Shown here: positions 34,643 through 46,560 of the stretch, one piece after another
Numbering within the stretch: position 1 is the stretch's first letter
Layout: each line of letters begins with the position of its first letter
The notes under the pieces: model-generated
The model's database searches: none
What the model was told of the DNA's origin: nothing
Seen by the model: only the letters and a program-made list of their open reading frames with translations
DNA from: Hermodice carunculata
Taxonomy: Eukaryota > Annelida > Polychaeta > Eunicida > Amphinomidae
Assembly (NCBI GenBank): GCA_964020975.1
Contig: OZ026621.1
Location: 95,028,611-95,092,610 of the forward strand
Reading direction: 5' to 3'
DNA length: 64,000 bases
Program-made: the position numbers and the translations under genes

Positions 34643-34915
34643 TATCAAACTTACATGTATAGTCCCTGTCCTTTTTAGATTGCAGGTAATAATCTGTCTT
34701 AGTCTATAGTTTTGCTTGAGGTTTTGGAGACACCAGGCAAGGAAAAAGAAAAATTGGACACTATTTTCAAAATTCCATAATAATTACATAAATACAGGAA
34801 GCAATAAGAAAATAGCCAGTGACATCTTAAGAGAGAATTGCACGAGTAAAGATACCTCAGGAATGGTGAAACATTAACATGTTCAGCATCACGGTACTAA
34901 CTCAAAACGGAATTC
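34643..34915. other. no recognised feature
   Basis: Unique sequence. Confidence 0.35.
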
Positions 34916-35260
34916 AAGTTATCAAGTAAACAGTAAATTTCGTGTCACTTATCCTGTAAATTAGCATTAGAATGCCCATTGACTTACATAGTAATCAATA
35001 GGAAAACTGCATTGAACGATAAGTACCCGAACTGAAAAAATCCTTAAAAATCAGGAATCCAAAGCAGTGCCACTTAGTAAACAACTTTGTTTGACCCTTC
35101 CACAAGAACATATCCATCACATTTCAGCTTAATCTAAGTGACGGTTTTGAGAACAAGTGAAAAATAGCAAAACCATACAAAAAATTAATAGAAAAATTTA
35201 GAAAAAATTGCACCTGGTGAACAAATTGGGAACTAGGTGTCCCTGTGGTTTAGAAGAACG
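34916..35260. repeat. dispersed repeat related to the array at the right edge
   Basis: Shares in order with 63,290-63,600 and 63,790-64,000: gaatgcccattgacttac, agtaatcaa(t/c)aggaaa, aatcaggaatcca, tagt(a/g)aacaactt, cacaag(g)aacatatcca and ttcagcttaatctaagtgac. One diverged unit. Confidence 0.7.
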
Positions 35261-36263
35261 ATTTTTGTTTGTGTCCCAGTGCTCAAGTGTGTGAAAACAT
35301 ATATGTAAATCTTATACCTTATCAGAAGGTACAATCATCATATATGATGAATGTATAAATGAAAAAACTTTCATCTTATCTGAGAACTATCCCCTCAAGC
35401 AAGACACTGACCTTGTTGCTTGTGACCATGGATTTCCTGCTTAACCTTCCTCCAGTATAATTCTTCCTATTTGGTCATGAGAACATCAACTCAATCATGG
35501 AGGGAATTAAGGGCTCTTTAGATTTTAATCATTCTATTTGGTTTTTATGTGTAACATTGAAAAATTCAACATTTTTGGGGGGGGGGGGAAATGTAAATTT
35601 TTAACATTTTCAAACCCTAACTTTTGAACAATGTCTTAGATGAAAAATCTGATGGGCCCCATTTGCTCTATAATATACATGTACGTGTTTTATTACCAAA
35701 TATGAAGACAATCTGGTTAAAAAAAAGAAAAGAAAAAAAAAAAAGCTCAAAATCCATGTTCAAAGACACTAAGGTCATGCAATTTCTTGTTTTCTGGGTA
35801 CTATCTATAGGTATTTTCAGATATGTCAAAATTTCTTAATTTACACGTAAATTATATCCATGACAAATGTACTTTATGATAAGGTGTAGTTTCACATATA
35901 TATTTTGACACTTTTGAGTGCTGCAATGCAAAGACAAAAGCACTCTTCCAAACCACTGTGAGCCATTAAAATAGTGTATAAAAAACAAAAACAAAATTAA
36001 GTAAATGACTAAGCATTCTTAAAAGCATATAGTGAAGGATCTCCATTCACTTGGGTGACATTAAAAGCCTACATGTCCATTACAAAAATGACTTGAGTCA
36101 TACTTTATGCTAAATGAAGTTATTTAATTCATATCGGTTTGGTCCCATTCAAAGATATCTTGATATAAAGGTCTAGTTTCCTCAGCTGTCTCATTGATTG
36201 GACCACTGAAAGTAAAAGAAATACAATAAACTCCACAGTGGTTGCTGTTAATGTTTCATTCTA
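35261..36263. other. no gene; one G-run
   Basis: AT-rich unique DNA. A run of about 14 G lies at 35,576-35,588. Short open frames here show no recognisable domain. Confidence 0.4.
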
Positions 36264-36333
36264 CAGTGGTCCCTGTCTGGAGAGAGTGCCTCTTGTGCAG
36301 TTCAAAATGAAGTCTCTCGAACAGGTGACCCTC
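36264..36333. mobile_element. short decayed MITE (second family)
   Basis: Starts CAGTGGTCCCTGTCTGGAGA after TA. Its right part, gtctctcgaacaggtgacc, is an imperfect inverted match ending in cTA. Likely an internally deleted relative of the element at 34,481. Confidence 0.55.
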
Positions 36334-36335
36334 TA

Positions 36336-36750
36336 CCCCGCCCCCCCCCCCCCAAAAGGAAAGTTTGCAAAATAAAATTTTTCAGAGGTGGGAGCAGAAT
36401 TTTTCATCTTACATGGCTTTTGAATGGTATGTAGATGACATGCCAGTAAGACAACCAAAATTTTACATTGTAAAAGTTCGCTGAAATCAGCTTTAGACAA
36501 GTTGAAAAAAGGCGAGTGCAGGATGAACACAAATACTTGCAGCGTGTCAATGGTTGCCTTTTCATATGTGCTTCCAGCAGTCTCTGTAAACAGTTTCAAG
36601 AAAATTCAGTCTCAAATGTGTAAATTTTGTGATTTCTTTATCTAAGATAGATATCCCAGCAAGGGTTGTTGCCCAGCCCCACTTCCAACCATGACCTGTT
36701 ACAGAAGTAACATGTATTTTAACTAAAAGCCGATCAGTGACCGAAAACTG
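36336..36750. other. no gene; poly-C tract at the left
   Basis: A C-run lies at about 36,341-36,353. The rest is not recognised. Confidence 0.4.
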
Positions 36751-37380
36751 CTGGGCCAGGACGGACGGACAGACAGAAGGAAAGATGCCTAGGTGACGAC
36801 AATACCCTTGAGTAGGTCAAGGTTACTTCTGTTCGATCTAATAACAAAGCTTTGGTGCAAATGCAATGAGCCAAGATATCATGGCAAAGACATTTTTCTT
36901 CAATGCACCCCTGTGACCTAAATATGTGACACAGTGACCTAGTTTTCACTAGGTGTCTGAGGCATCCTTAGGACCAACTGTAATGAATAATTGGTGCAGC
37001 TACAATGAAGTAATTAAGATTTGAAGATATCATGGTCCTGCCATTTTTCTTCAATGCAGCAATGTGACCTAAATATGTGACCGAGTGACCTAGTTTTTGA
37101 TATGCTTCTGAGGCATCTTTAGGAACAACTGTCATAAATAATTGATGAAACTACACTCATTACTCTTTTAGATATTGTGTTAATGCCATTCTTTTGCTTT
37201 AATGTAGTACTGTGACCTAGTGACCTACTGTTCAATGGGCAACTGAAGCATCTCAATGGCTCCCTGTCATAAAAATTTGGTCTCAGTAAAGTGAGTATTT
37301 TTGGAGATATGGCGTTAACAAGGCAGGGATAGACGCATAGATGACGACAATACCCCTCCGGCCTAGAAGGCCGAGGGATA
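36751..37380. repeat. tandem array, about 148-bp units, with terminal hairpin
   Basis: The aatgca(gc)...gtgacctaaatatgtgac landmark recurs at about 36,903, 37,053 and 37,200, giving spacings near 150 and 147 bp. It is bounded on both sides by gatgacgacaataccc-like strings (about 36,791 and 37,340). It ends in a hairpin at 37,356-37,379 (cctccggcct / aaggccgagg). Confidence 0.7.
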
Positions 37381-37929
37381 AAACTCTGGTCTGTCTTAGC
37401 TGAAGTTTTATGTTGAGACTTCAATTTTGGATTCCTAACCAGTGAGCATAATCAAGCCAATAATTTGTCAACAGCGACTCTACTGGTCCTTGTGTACAAG
37501 AACCTTGGCAGTCTCTCGCAACTGTCAAGTAATGCAAGCATTATGCAACTTTCAAAGCGAGCCAACTTGATGTCTGTCATTAAGACACTTTTAATCAACA
37601 CATTTATCCTCAATCAGGACTGTGGACATTTCTTTTGTCCCAGATCATTTACATACATTTTAACATTAACACAAGTGGCGTGTTTATCCCATGACATGCT
37701 GCAGACAACGCGACTTGATGCGCTGATTAACTTTTTTTTTTAAAGAACAAAAATGAGAGGGGCATTGGCAAACGTATGCAAAGTTGTTGTCATGCAGAAA
37801 TAAATACATGTATGAATAAATTGACCAATCAATTTTTTAAGATTTTAAGCGTTTGCCTACTCATAACAAGTGGATGTGAATGTCTTACTCTTCCATTATA
37901 AATACCCCAGAGAAACATAATGTAACTTG
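37381..37929. other. no recognised feature
   Basis: Unique sequence with weak, unsupported open frames on both strands. Confidence 0.4.
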
Positions 37930-38963
37930 AAAGGAAGATTTGCTTGACAGCAAATCTGTCTGGGTGCCTTCAAAATGAGAACAGTTTGAAATGCTACACA
38001 TTGCCATTGTTCAACATAAACTATATTTTGTGTATTACGAGAAATTCCATAAATTAGAATGCTACAACTTTGGTCCTTGCATGGTCTATTGGATCAGGCC
38101 ATGTCACAAACTTATAAAGTGAAGTCTGAATGACACTACTGTCTGTAATAGTTTTGAAGTGATTTATAGACTTTAATTTTGTGCATTTGCCTAATTTGCA
38201 CAAGTTAAAAGCCTGCAACTTTGGTTTATGGTTCATTGGATGCAGTTATGTCACATACCTACAAATATATAAGTTGGAATGGCACCTCTATGTATAACTG
38301 TTTTGAAGTTATTCAAAGGTTTAAATTTCTTGTATTCATCTTATTTGCAAAAACTAAAATTGTACAATTTTGGATAATGCTTCATTGGATGCAGCTATGT
38401 CACAAACCCATAAATTGGAATGGCACCTCTATCTACAATAGATTTTAAGCTATTCAAGATTTAAATTTTGCATATTCACCTAATTTTTGCATAAATTAAA
38501 ATCTTAATCTTTGGTTCACAGTTCATCGGATGCTTCTTAGCCACAAACCCACAAATTGAAGTTGGAATGGCATCTCTATCTATAATAGTTTTGGAGATAT
38601 TCAACTTTTAAATTTTTGAATGCCCCTTATTAGCCTAATATCAAATTCTACAACTTTCAGACACTCTCCAATATACTGGCAGGTTTCACAAACCTATATG
38701 TGCCCATTAAAATTTTGTGTCTAAATTTCGGATAGTCAACTTCCCTACTAGCTCTGTTACCGTGCCAAGTTTAACAATGGTAGCTTGCATGGTGTCTGAG
38801 AAAAGCTCTGGACAAATTATGTAGTGGAAAGAAAGAAAGAAAGAAAAAAGGAAGGAAGGAAGGCAGCAAGGAAGGAAGCAGGAAGGGAGAGAGAGAGAAG
38901 ATAGGAAGGAAGGAAGGAAGGAAAGACAGACAGACAGACAGAAAGAAAGAAAGAAAGAAAGAA

Positions 38964-39028
<65 letters not shown>
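37930..39028. mobile_element. hairpin plus 148-bp repeats plus microsatellite element (pearl/HINE-like)
   Basis: Order seen: hairpin 37936-37957 (stem AGATTTGCT / AGCAAATCT, loop TGAC), then gtctgggtgcc. Units with cattggatgcag landmarks follow near 38,088, 38,236, 38,383 and 38,524 (spacing about 148, 147, 141). A non-repeated part with ccgtgccaagttt and gagaaaagctctggacaaat comes next, then a purine microsatellite (gaaa, ggaa, agac, ga units, 38,826-39,028). Known: non-autonomous Helitron-type pearl/HINE elements of bivalves combine central ~150-bp repeats and a microsatellite. Assignment to that class is inference. Confidence 0.55.
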
Positions 39029-39029
<1 letters not shown>

Positions 39030-39640
39030 AGTCATCACCCCTTTCAAATTTTTATAGCAGTATAATTTACACATGTAGGTCCCTGTTCAAGATGATGCCT
39101 GTTTAACAGACCCAGGGTCCTTGACAACTGGACAGGCACCCTGAACCACCAGCCACATAAAAAAGGGGTGACAGTTATCCAAGTAGGAAAACGTTGTGAC
39201 CAACCTGCCTCCCACCTTCCTACACACACACAGCTGCCCAAAAATGCATGTCCAGTGATAAGGCAGACCCCATGGGACTCAGTTAAGAGCACTGTGGGCA
39301 GGCTTGCATATTCAGTGGACCCTGTCTAAAACTTGACCTTCAGCCAATCAGCAGTGAGCAGAACTGTTGTAGCCACCCTGGACCCAAACATGGGGTTCTC
39401 CTAACAGGGTTTGCATGATGATTATGAGCTTTTTTACACAAAAAGGTTTGAGTGATGGTTGTTCTATTCAATAGTTCAACATGTGAATCTGACTTGACAT
39501 CATATATAATTCATGATTACAGTGTAAATTATTTTGTTTCAATGTAACAAATCATTTGATATTCAACACAATGTGCCCCCTTTTCCCCCTTCCACAAACA
39601 TATATTCAGACAATTAACATGACAAAAAAGCTTCAAACTT
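39029..39640. other. no gene; possible decayed MITE ends
   Basis: Fragments such as ggtccctgttcaagatg (near 39,078) and ttcagtggaccctgtct (near 39,312) resemble the CAGTGGTCCCTGTCT ends but do not form a clear element. Confidence 0.35.
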
Positions 39641-39983
39641 GCCACATTTAGTTGCTTCTAGAGCTTTTGTTCACTGGCCATTGATAGATGTCTCAAACGT
39701 GCACGTGTAAGTTAAAACTTTGTGCCTATCTCCAATACCTTGGAAGATATGGAGATTTTAAAATTTGAATTGCCCCTAATTTGCATAATTTTAAACATCA
39801 TGACTATTCCAAGTCAGGTGCCAAATTTCACTGGTAGGTCAGTCACCATGGCAAGTTTGGTGGTTTTCGGAATAAGTTGGTCCGAGAAAAACTCCGGACA
39901 AATCTGGTCAGAAAGAAAGAAAGAAAGGAAGGAAGGAAGGAAGGAAGGAAGGAAAGAAAGGAAAGAAAGGAAAGAAAGGAAAG

Positions 39984-40038
<55 letters not shown>

Positions 40039-40087
40039 AAAGAAGAATTCTTGGAAAAAACAAAATGTCTGGGTTGGCACCCAGACA
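39641..40087 (-). mobile_element. microsatellite-bearing hairpin element, reverse copy
   Basis: Minus-strand order matches copies at 43.2 and 60.2 kb: hairpin 40066-40087 (stem TGTCTGGGT / ACCCAGACA), ttccaagaattctt, (CTTT/CCTT)n at 39,913-40,044, then gaccagatttgtccggag, tttctcgga, ccaccaaacttgccatggtg, tgacttggaatagtcatgat and the cacaaagtt string. No coding capacity. Confidence 0.7.
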
Positions 40088-40177
40088 TAATAATTAGTGC
40101 ATTTGAATTACACCACTGAACTGCCTTACCTTCTTCTTATTGGTACAAACAGTCTTTTTTTGCAGTTTTATTAGTTT

Positions 40178-40199
40178 TGTCTGGGTGCCAACCCAGACA
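40178..40199 (+). repeat. isolated terminal hairpin of the same element
   Basis: Stem TGTCTGGGT / ACCCAGACA with loop GCCA, followed by ttttgttt as in full copies, but no microsatellite follows. It faces the hairpin at 40,066, so the two enclose about 90 bp. Confidence 0.75.
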
Positions 40200-40299
40200 T
40201 TTTGTTTCACAAGTTTGACAAGTTTTATAGCAATCCAAGGTCAGTATATGACTGGTTAGGTTTGGATGCCATAACAATTAAATATAATTATTATATGAC

Positions 40300-42012
40300 C
40301 AAGTCATTAAAAGGGTAAAAAGATATGTTTGTAAAACATAGATCCCCCCACCCTCATTACCCTTGCCCTCGCTACCCTATTGATAATGGTAGATGGGGCA
40401 CTCGTGACCTTACAAAATTAGTGAAGGTTGATCATACATCAATGTCACATATCTTTAAACTTTAACCTAGTCCTTAAAAATGACTAAAAACCTGGACAAT
40501 ATAAAAATTATAGCTGAAAAGTTAGTCATCATTTAGAAACCATATTCAGCAAAGTGGCTTTATGACCTTGGAAATTAGGGCAAGGTCACTCATTTTCACT
40601 TGACCTTCTTCAGTTATTGTGCAAAAACCACAGGAAGTCTACTGTCTGTGTATGACCCTCAAAACTGGGTCAAGGTCACCCATCTACAAACTCAAACTAG
40701 CCCTTATAGGCAACCATAAAGCTTTGCAATATAAAAGTGCTACCTCTAAAATGCAAGTTATCATGCAGAAACAGTATTCAACCAAATGGCTCTGTGACCT
40801 TTGAAATTAGGTCAAGGTCACTCGTCTTCAAACTTGACCCAACCCCGAATACGGACAATTATCCAGTGCAATATTAAAGTCCTAGTTTAAAAACCTCTTC
40901 AGTAATCATGTGGAAACCAAAGTTAACTCAGGTACCAACGTGACCTTGGACATTAAATCAAGGTCACTAAACTTTAAACTTCTTCTAGCCCTTAGCAAGA
41001 ACTATAGACCTGTAAAGTATTCCAGTCCTAACTTAAAAACTTCTTGAGTTATTGTGCAGAAACCACAGGAATTCTACAATCTCTCTGTGACCCTGAAAAC
41101 TGGGTCAAGGTCACCCATATTCAAACTCAACCTAGCCCTTACAGAGAACCATAAAGCTGTGCAATATAAAAGTTCTAGCTCCAAGGTATAAGTTATCATG
41201 CAGAAAGCATGAAACCATTTCAGTAAAGTGGATGTGACCTTTAAAATGAGGTTAAGGTCATTCATCTTCAATTTCGCCTAGGCTCAAATATGGACTATAA
41301 TCCTGTGCAATATAAAAGTCCTAGCTTAAAAATCTCTTCAGTTATTGTGCAGAAACCAAAGTTAATTAAGGTACCACTGTGACCTTGGTAATTAGGTTAA
41401 GGTCACCCATATTCAAACTTTGCCTAGCTTTTGACTAAAATAATACACCTGTACAGTATCAAAGTCCTAGCTTAAAAACGTCATGAGTTATTGCGCGGAA
41501 ACCACAGGAATTTTACAATCTCTCTGTGAGCCTGAAACTGGGTCAAGGTCACCCATCTTCAAACTCAACCTAGCCCTTTCAAAGAAGCATAAAGCTGTGC
41601 AATATAAAAGTTCTAGCTTCAAGGTTTAAGTTATCATGCAGAAAGCATGAAACCATATTCAGTAAAGTGGCTCTGTGACCTTTAAAATGAAGTCAAGGTC
41701 ATCCATCTTCAAACTTCGCCTAGGCCCAAATACGGAATATAATCCTGTGCAATATAAAAGTCCTAGCTGAAAAACCTCTTCAGTTATTGTGCGGAAACCA
41801 AAGTTAACTCAGGTACCACTGTGAACTTGGAAATTAAGTCAAGGTCACCCATATTCAAACTTTGCCTAGCTTTTGACTAGAATAATACACCTGTACAGTA
41901 TCAATGTCCTAGCCTAAAAACTTCTTGAGTTATTGTGCGGAAACCACAGTCTACCGACCGACCGACATGTGCAACGCTATTTGCCCCACCTTCTTCGAAG
42001 GGGGGCATAAAA
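40300..42012. repeat. aaggtca tandem array, ~146-bp units in trimers
   Basis: The tcaaggtcac landmark recurs roughly every 145 bp from about 40,590 to 41,840. A variant with caggaattctacaatctctc recurs at 40,630, 41,068 and 41,507, so three units form a higher-order period of about 439 bp. Most units carry tgacctt ... aaggtca inverted half-sites. The array ends with cgaccgaccgac and a hairpin centred on ttcgaa (41,987-42,007). Confidence 0.8.
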
Positions 42013-43183
42013 ATCAGATGATCATGGGTAGATGAGATATGCACAAGATGAATTAAAAGATAGCATATCCAGAACCCTATAAATCAATTACATTGAGTTT
42101 ATAAGACATTACGATCAGTCGAGAGCAAAAAGTCTGACAAAACAATCAATGATTAAAAAGATCATTGATGAAAAATGAATTGTATACAACTTTTTTTAAA
42201 AAACTAAACAGAGATCGTGCATCCTGGACATGCTGAGGTAGTTCATTCCAAAATTTGGTATCAATAAAAGAGAGAGTTTTAGGGGAAGACTTTGCCCGGA
42301 AAAAAATTGAGGAAGTGGATGCTCTTGTTTGATAGGAATGGACTGCGGTCACTGGAGTAAAGATATTTTGTAAATAAGGTGGGACTTAATTATTATCTAT
42401 TTTCCGAAGAAAATACAGAGATTGTTGAACAATGTCTGTTTGACACTCATCCATTTTAGGGTCCTCAGCATGTGGAGGATGTGCGTCCCAGGGTGACATT
42501 GTAATACTATTCTCATTGCCCTGTTCTGTAGTCGCTGGAGGCGTACAATGTCAGCTATCTTCAGATTGCTACCCCAGACTGTGCTACAATAATCCAAATG
42601 AGGTAACGCCAAGGTGTTGTACAGGGTAATTTTGGAGTCTGCACAAAGGAAATTTGCTGCTCTGCTAAAAACACCAAGAGCTCTCTTTATTTTTGTCACA
42701 ACCTCATCTACCTGCTTTTCAAATTTCACTTCCTGATCAAGCGTTACACCCAAGTACTTGCAAGACTCTGATTGGGAGATAGTTCGATCCTTGAGTGATA
42801 GATCAAGGGTTGAGTTGATGGAATTTCTCTAGTGATTGCTGCGAATCAGCATACAAGTTGTATTTCCAAGGTGAAGACTTAATTTATTTGCATGCAACCA
42901 GTCAGCTACTTGGATCAGCTCTTGCTGTAATCAAGTGGAGACAACATCTTTGGATTTGTCAGCATAATAAAACAGAGTGTCATCTGCATATAAGCTGACT
43001 TTAGATTTTTTGAGAGAGACACTGAGATCATTAATGTAAAGAATAAACACGAGGGGGCCAAGAATTGACCCTTGGAGAATGCCAGTACCGATCTCCATGG
43101 GTTTGGACAAGTTTCCATTGATACAAGCAATCTGTTTTCTGTCAGAAAGGTAACTCTTGAACCAATGAAAACTTGTCCCTTTG
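42013..43183 (-). pseudogene. LINE reverse transcriptase and C-terminus, decayed
   Basis: Non-LTR retrotransposon piece read right to left. The RT core holds TSFHWFKSYLSDRKQ, then INGNLSKPMEIGTGILQGS, ILGPLVFILYINDL, and LYADDTLFYYADKS with the catalytic YADD box (about 43,183-42,945). A stop follows. Further on come LQQELIQVADWLHANKLSLH, GVTLDQEVKFEKQVDEV, LGVFSRAANF and LPHLDYCSTVWGSNLK (42,753-42,397), and the family-typical C-terminus FWNELPQHVQDARSLFSFLK (to 42,146). The layout fits the jockey/CR1-like group. It is cut at its 5' side where the (CTTT)n element begins; stops and a frame change make it inactive. The endonuclease piece at 45.9-46.6 kb has the right orientation to be its lost front half. 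Confidence 0.85.
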
Positions 43184-43218
43184 TTTTTCCAAGAATTCTT
43201 TTCTTTCTTTCTTTCTTC

Positions 43219-43290
<72 letters not shown>

Positions 43291-44300
43291 TTTACGATCA
43301 GATTTGTCCAGAGTTTTTCTTGGACCCTACTATTCTGAAAACCACCAAACTTGCCATGGTGACTGACCTAATGATGTTCAAAATTATGGAAATTAGGGGC
43401 ACTAAAAATTTTAAAAGCTCCATACCTTCCAAACTATTGCAGATAGACACAAAGTTCTAACTTACACATATCGGTTTGAGACAACTCGCAAATCCAATAG
43501 CACACAAACAAAACTTGGGGAATTTTTAATGCATGCTAAATTCACTTAATTTCTCCCCAATCCACATGCAGGCTTTCAACTGCCTCCTGTATGACCTATT
43601 GCTTGACCTCTATGGTGCCAGGCAACCATTTTGCATTCATAATTAATTAGCTTGAACCTGTCTCACAGCTTTCTGCCCATGCGTGCTGAGTGTACGCTTT
43701 GGAAGGTTTGGGTCTTGTAGCAAATTGTGGGGGTGGGGTGGGGGACTCCCAACAATTGTGTAATGAGGCTCTCAATAAAATACAGAATATCTCTCTCTGT
43801 TCATGCAAGAACAGATTGACTCCATGCTGCCATATGTACCAGGCAGGCTTTTGCTTCCACTGGTGTTCTAGCTTGCCTGTTTTTGCCTGAGGAAATGTCA
43901 GTCTACTGCTCCTTATCAGTCCCAAGGGGACTCACAGCTCTGGACTTCTAGGCAGAACAAGCCAGAGTGCACCCTCTGTTAAAAATAGTCAACATACAGA
44001 CCTGAGTCAGCCAGACCAGAGAAGTACAAATATTTGTGTCATCTCAGTGGACACTTTCCTGTCTTTGTTTTCTTGTAACCAGTGAGATGAAGCCTGTTCT
44101 TCCTAGCCAATACTGAGACAGTATAGTTATGTCTTTGTTCACAGGTATATGTTCATGTAGTTTCTGGACAGCTTTTGTTTAAATTTGTTTATGTAATAAA
44201 GGAAAAAAGACAGTTTTGTATATCATGTATACACATCCCTCTAAATTATAATATGTGTACACTGTACATGCACATACATGTATATAGTACCCACTTTGAA
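43184..44300 (+). mobile_element. microsatellite element copy A (about 1.1 kb)
   Basis: Starts ttgtttttccaagaattctt, then (CTTT)n at 43,198-43,289, gatcagatttgtccagag, ccaccaaacttgccatggtg and a landmark series shared with 49.5 and 60.2 kb: gtttgagaca, aatccaatagc, ttttgcattcat, ctcaataaaatacag, gttcatgcaag. The tail (acatccctct, aattataat, gtacatgcacata) matches copy B but is absent from copy C. The leading hairpin seen in other copies is missing here. No coding capacity. Confidence 0.7.
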
Positions 44301-45031
44301 TACTAATAATCAAATTAAACCATAGGTGGCAGCACATGCAGCCTCTCATCTTGACACAATGGCCTCATAAGTGTTAACATCCTTTTAGTCATCTGGTGAG
44401 TGATATGATAACTTAATTGACCATGCATGTTTGTTATATCACGGATGAGTCCTCACATTAAGCTTCACATACAAATTTATTAGAGTTAAAAGGAAACTTG
44501 GCTATGCTTTACAGATTAGGTACTTTAACAACCAAGAGTGTATACCCAATGGGTATACCATGCAGTTACCCTAGCTATACCCAAGGAGAAAGTTCAGCCT
44601 GTCTGGACAGCTAGTGAGGGTATATGTTATGTAACAAAGAATCTGGGTGTAATTTACGTAACTTATGAAGTCTTGATACATTTTCTGTAATGGTCCTGTG
44701 AAGTAGTCATGGTGCTCTGTTTATCCAAACAGGTTGTGGATCACCCATTTATGACTGCATATGATGAGTCAGTTTTGTAACTGTGTGCTTCCAGCTCATT
44801 GGTGTAAGGTTATCTGGCTTTTGAACCAGATGTAACAATGGTGCAAATTGACTGCTGTCCATTTGGGTGTCCTAAGGGAATTGTTGGAAGATGAACAGCA
44901 TGGACTGGTGGGAGAAAATTCGGCTTTCCCACATTTACATGGAGAGGAAACACATGCAATGCAAGGGTGTCTCAGCATAACTGATCGTCAGGAAACCAAG
45001 TTTTGAAACCTCACATTGAGGTAATTAAAAA
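44301..45031. other. no recognised feature
   Basis: Unique sequence. A small palindrome atacccaatgggtat lies near 44,542. Confidence 0.4.
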
Positions 45032-45351
45032 ACTGAAGTGCCATTTCTCAACTGTTTGTAAGCATGTTCTTCATATCCAAGTAGGGTCCGAGTGATAAGA
45101 CAAACTATTTTTCAGTGGGCTAAAAGAAAATCCGTAAACTCTTGTGAAATTTTATGCAACGTATACTTCACATTATACCATGCAGCTGTTCTGCAAATTT
45201 GAAGCTGCACAGGCCCATCCTTGTCATAAATGAAATGTCAACATGCATAGAAATCTTAACAGAGGTATGTTTTGGTAAATAAAGATACTAAAAGTTTTTC
45301 AGCTGAAAATACCACCGATAGATGCATGCAGTTGAAAAATGGCACTTCAGT
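45032..45351. mobile_element. MITE-like element with 23-bp inverted ends
   Basis: ACTGAAGTGCCATTT followed by ctCAACTG at 45,032-45,054 is the inverse, one base apart, of CAGTTGaa followed by AAATGGCACTTCAGT at 45,329-45,351. No clear target duplication is seen. 320 bp, non-coding. Confidence 0.65.
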
Positions 45352-45535
45352 TCCACTAGCTTTATATAAACACTGACTTAGGTGTAACATGGGTCATCAT
45401 TCTTACTGATGTGTTTCTTCCATTTGTTTTGTTTTTGGTTGTTTATTTTATTTTTTTTTTTTGGGGGGGGGGGGTACATGTACAGGGGACGATGCAACAT
45501 TTTCAGGATTATTTTTGACATCACATAGTATTGTC
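45352..45535. other. no gene; T- and G-runs
   Basis: Poly-T then a G-run at about 45,450-45,473. Confidence 0.5.
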
Positions 45536-45905
45536 AACCCTTTATAACTCTGCTGGCCAAAGGACGTAGACCTTATAGCATAACTCATGTCGGTCCATCA
45601 TTCTGTCCGTCTGTAGGTTGGTAGTGTGATAGTTAGTATACCATAAAGTTAACTTAAACCCACCTAGAGACTTTCTCTAGTCTGTCTACAGTCAGAAACC
45701 ATCATTCATTGTTTGCTCCTCCTATTTCATCACTTGGGTGTAGAGGTGACTCTCTGACTATAGTCAATTACCTTAAACACCCACTTCACGATCATTGTTA
45801 GTACATAAGTGTAACATACTAGAGACGTCCGTCTGTCCCTAAACTATTGGTTTGTGAGCGCGAGCCATCCACAGTTTTCAAGTTAATCCAACATAACTTT
45901 CAGGA
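45536..45905. repeat. dispersed repeat shared with 57.2-58.4 kb
   Basis: Landmarks taactctgctggccaaagg, ccatccacagttttcaagtt and caacataactttcagga also occur at 57,257-57,380 and near 58,207-58,255. The element is interrupted and non-coding. Confidence 0.65.
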
Positions 45906-46560
45906 TTACCAGGCATTACAGCATTCATCAATATTATTGGATACAAAGCACAAAGTCCAATCGACCTCTTTAAGATAAGTTTTGAATATGTTATAGTCTG
46001 CATTGCCATAATCCCATATGTGACATTTGAAGGCAGGATCTTTCTGATGACGAAACAACAGATTTGCTGCCAGGACACAATGGTGGCAATTTGAAATTGA
46101 AGGAAGCACACGAGTTTCACGCACATAGTTGGAAATATTTGATAGTATTTGGTCTAGACAGATTGCCGAGTGTTCGGTAATGCGAGTAGGTTCCTGCACA
46201 CGCAAGGTCAAAAAATTAATTCGGGAAAATTGATTAAGTTTTAGGCCTGAATGCGTTGAGAAATCAGTTTAAATCGGCAGTTAACATTATATCATTATAA
46301 TGCCTGTGCTATTTGCTAAATCGAGACTTTCCTGAAGCTTATCCCAGAAGGAGACTGACGAGTCAGGTGGTCTGTACACGACGCCAAATAGAAATTTGTT
46401 ATTGTGAAGTCTTATCTCACTCCACAAAAGCTGTGTATCTCAAGATCATTTAGCGGAGACACATGTACGGATTTAGAAACGTATACATGTAGAGCAACTC
46501 CATACCCATCAGAGATGTACTTCTGGGTTGAAAAAATATCACTCATTCCTGGTTAGAGTG
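45890..46560 (-). pseudogene. LINE endonuclease fragment, decayed
   Basis: Minus-strand pieces match an APE-type endonuclease of a non-LTR retrotransposon: GYGVALHVYVSKSVHVSPLN (about 46,505-46,450), then RLHNNKFLFGVVYRPPDSS with the YRPP box, FWDKLQESLDLANSTG, and after a break LKLNQFSRINFLTLRVQEP, TRITEHSAICLDQILSNIS, FKCHIWDYGNADYNIFKTYL and KEVDWTLCF. Known: PTR(I/V)TEHSAT...D and IWDY..AD are typical of jockey/CR1-like elements. Several stops and shifts. Likely the front half of the element whose RT is at 42.0-43.2 kb, about 2.7 kb apart and in the same orientation. Confidence 0.8.

Noticed and set aside
45906-46211. Host gene on the minus strand at 46 kb
   Set aside because: The TRITEHSA and IWDY motifs identify it as a LINE endonuclease fragment.
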